Origin: Oegoconia quadripuncta
Lineage: Eukaryota; Arthropoda; Insecta; Lepidoptera; Autostichidae
Length of the DNA stretch: 64,000 nucleotides
Direction of reading: 5' to 3'
NCBI GenBank assembly: GCA_949316235.1
Contig: OX438748.1
Span: 5,521,001-5,585,000, forward strand
The notes beneath the pieces were generated by a model. The model was not told where the DNA came from and searched no databases. It worked only from the letters and a program-made list of their open reading frames with translations. Shown in pieces: positions 63,300-64,000 of this stretch (positions are counted from its first letter, which is position 1; the number at the start of each line of letters is the position of its first letter). Made by a program: the position numbers and the translations under genes.

Positions 63300-64000
63300 A
63301 GTCGGGTAATAAATCAATAAACAAATGGGGTTATAAAGTGACCTTTTGCAGTATTCAATGTCATATTAATTGGATTAAACGGCAACGTGCCTTTGACTTC
63401 GTGTTAGTTCATATAATGCGTTGTATACCTACATAATGAGTATATCGAGATGAATGAATAGAGAGTGCAGACCGACCTCGAAAAAGAGTAGGTTTTCAAT
63501 TCAGGCGTTTGTATTTTATGTAATTATTACCGCTTATTCCGAGATTTGGCGATCGATTCGCTCGATTCTTTTTATAAATGAAAGTGGATACGCTCAAGCT
63601 GGCCGTATTGAAATTTCATTAAAATCGGTTTAGTGGTTTTTTTATGGTAAATAGCAGATTTGAAATACTCAAGCCCCAGACCTACCTATCTGTCCTATAT
63701 ACACACTAGCTAGATTGTATATACATGTATTTCTACCTACGCTATCTACGATGTACGACAAAAGATTTTTCATGTAGAAATAATATACTTACGACAGTCA
63801 ATATACTGTTTGCTAGAAACGAGCATTTCAATAAAATTATTTTTTTCTTTAAGGCTGTTTCGTGAGAATTCCATTAATATAGAAAAAATTGGTGTTGTAA
63901 TTATCCCTGTTTATTTTTATCAGACTGTATACTTGAACATATGTATACACCTATTGAATGTCGGTAAAACAAATTAATATATGAACACGAATGTCGGAAT
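63300..64000. other. No gene recognised at the right edge
   Basis: A GCTCAAGCTGGCCGTATTG ... AAATCGGTTTAGTGG stretch near 63590-63640 resembles common lepidopteran repeat debris. No exon found. Confidence 0.4.

Overview
The window looks like nuclear DNA of a lepidopteran (moth or butterfly). It is AT-rich. Its genes are split by GT-AG introns and encode insect-type proteins, and the space between exons is filled with tRNA-headed SINEs, worn LINE tails, MITEs and hairpins of the kind common in Lepidoptera. All gene models below were assembled by eye from splice sites, reading phase and family similarity; no search was run.

Layout. (1) 2270-2594 (+) is the last exon of a very-long-chain 3-hydroxyacyl-CoA dehydratase (HACD/PTPLA family), followed by a SINE-rich stretch. 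(2) 7412-8850 (-) is a complete three-exon NDUFA13 (GRIM-19, complex I). It is head-to-head, 196 bp apart, with an unrecognised four-exon gene at 9047-12352 (+) that encodes 200 residues. (3) 12555-17264 (-) is a complete five-exon, strongly diverged paralogue of V-ATPase subunit D, tail-to-tail with the previous gene. (4) 18097-27737 (-) is a five-exon, 880-residue protein with one KHDC4-type KH-like domain and a very long N/Q/S/T/P-rich tail. A truncated THAP-domain start lies just upstream. (5) 34957-57582 and probably beyond (-) is an OTUD7/Cezanne-type OTU deubiquitinase. Eight exons are visible, with the catalytic Cys and His and a C-terminal A20-type zinc finger. Its most N-terminal exon(s) were not found. 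(6) 57600-64000 contains only repeats and sequence without recognisable genes.

The most unusual parts sit in the OTUD7 gene. The exon at about 39.9-40.1 kb ends in a 93-bp tandem duplication that also copies the splice donor, so two donors compete and could add 31 residues inside the OTU domain. The first visible exon has a worn partial copy just behind it. The intron between the first two visible exons holds a candidate 6,965-bp DNA element (50351-57315) with 14-bp terminal inverted repeats and a TA target duplication. This element contains a dimeric tandem array (alternating 140/147-bp units), a small three-exon SAM-like-domain gene, and two large nested hairpins.

The genes are housekeeping or regulatory functions with no evident joint pathway. 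NDUFA13 and the unknown gene probably share a bidirectional promoter. Repeats account for most of the remaining sequence: at least four tRNA-derived SINE families, several LINE remnants (RT end, RNase H domain, C-terminal tails), a hAT transposase remnant, two TAA-flanked MITE families and one TA-flanked mariner-like MITE.
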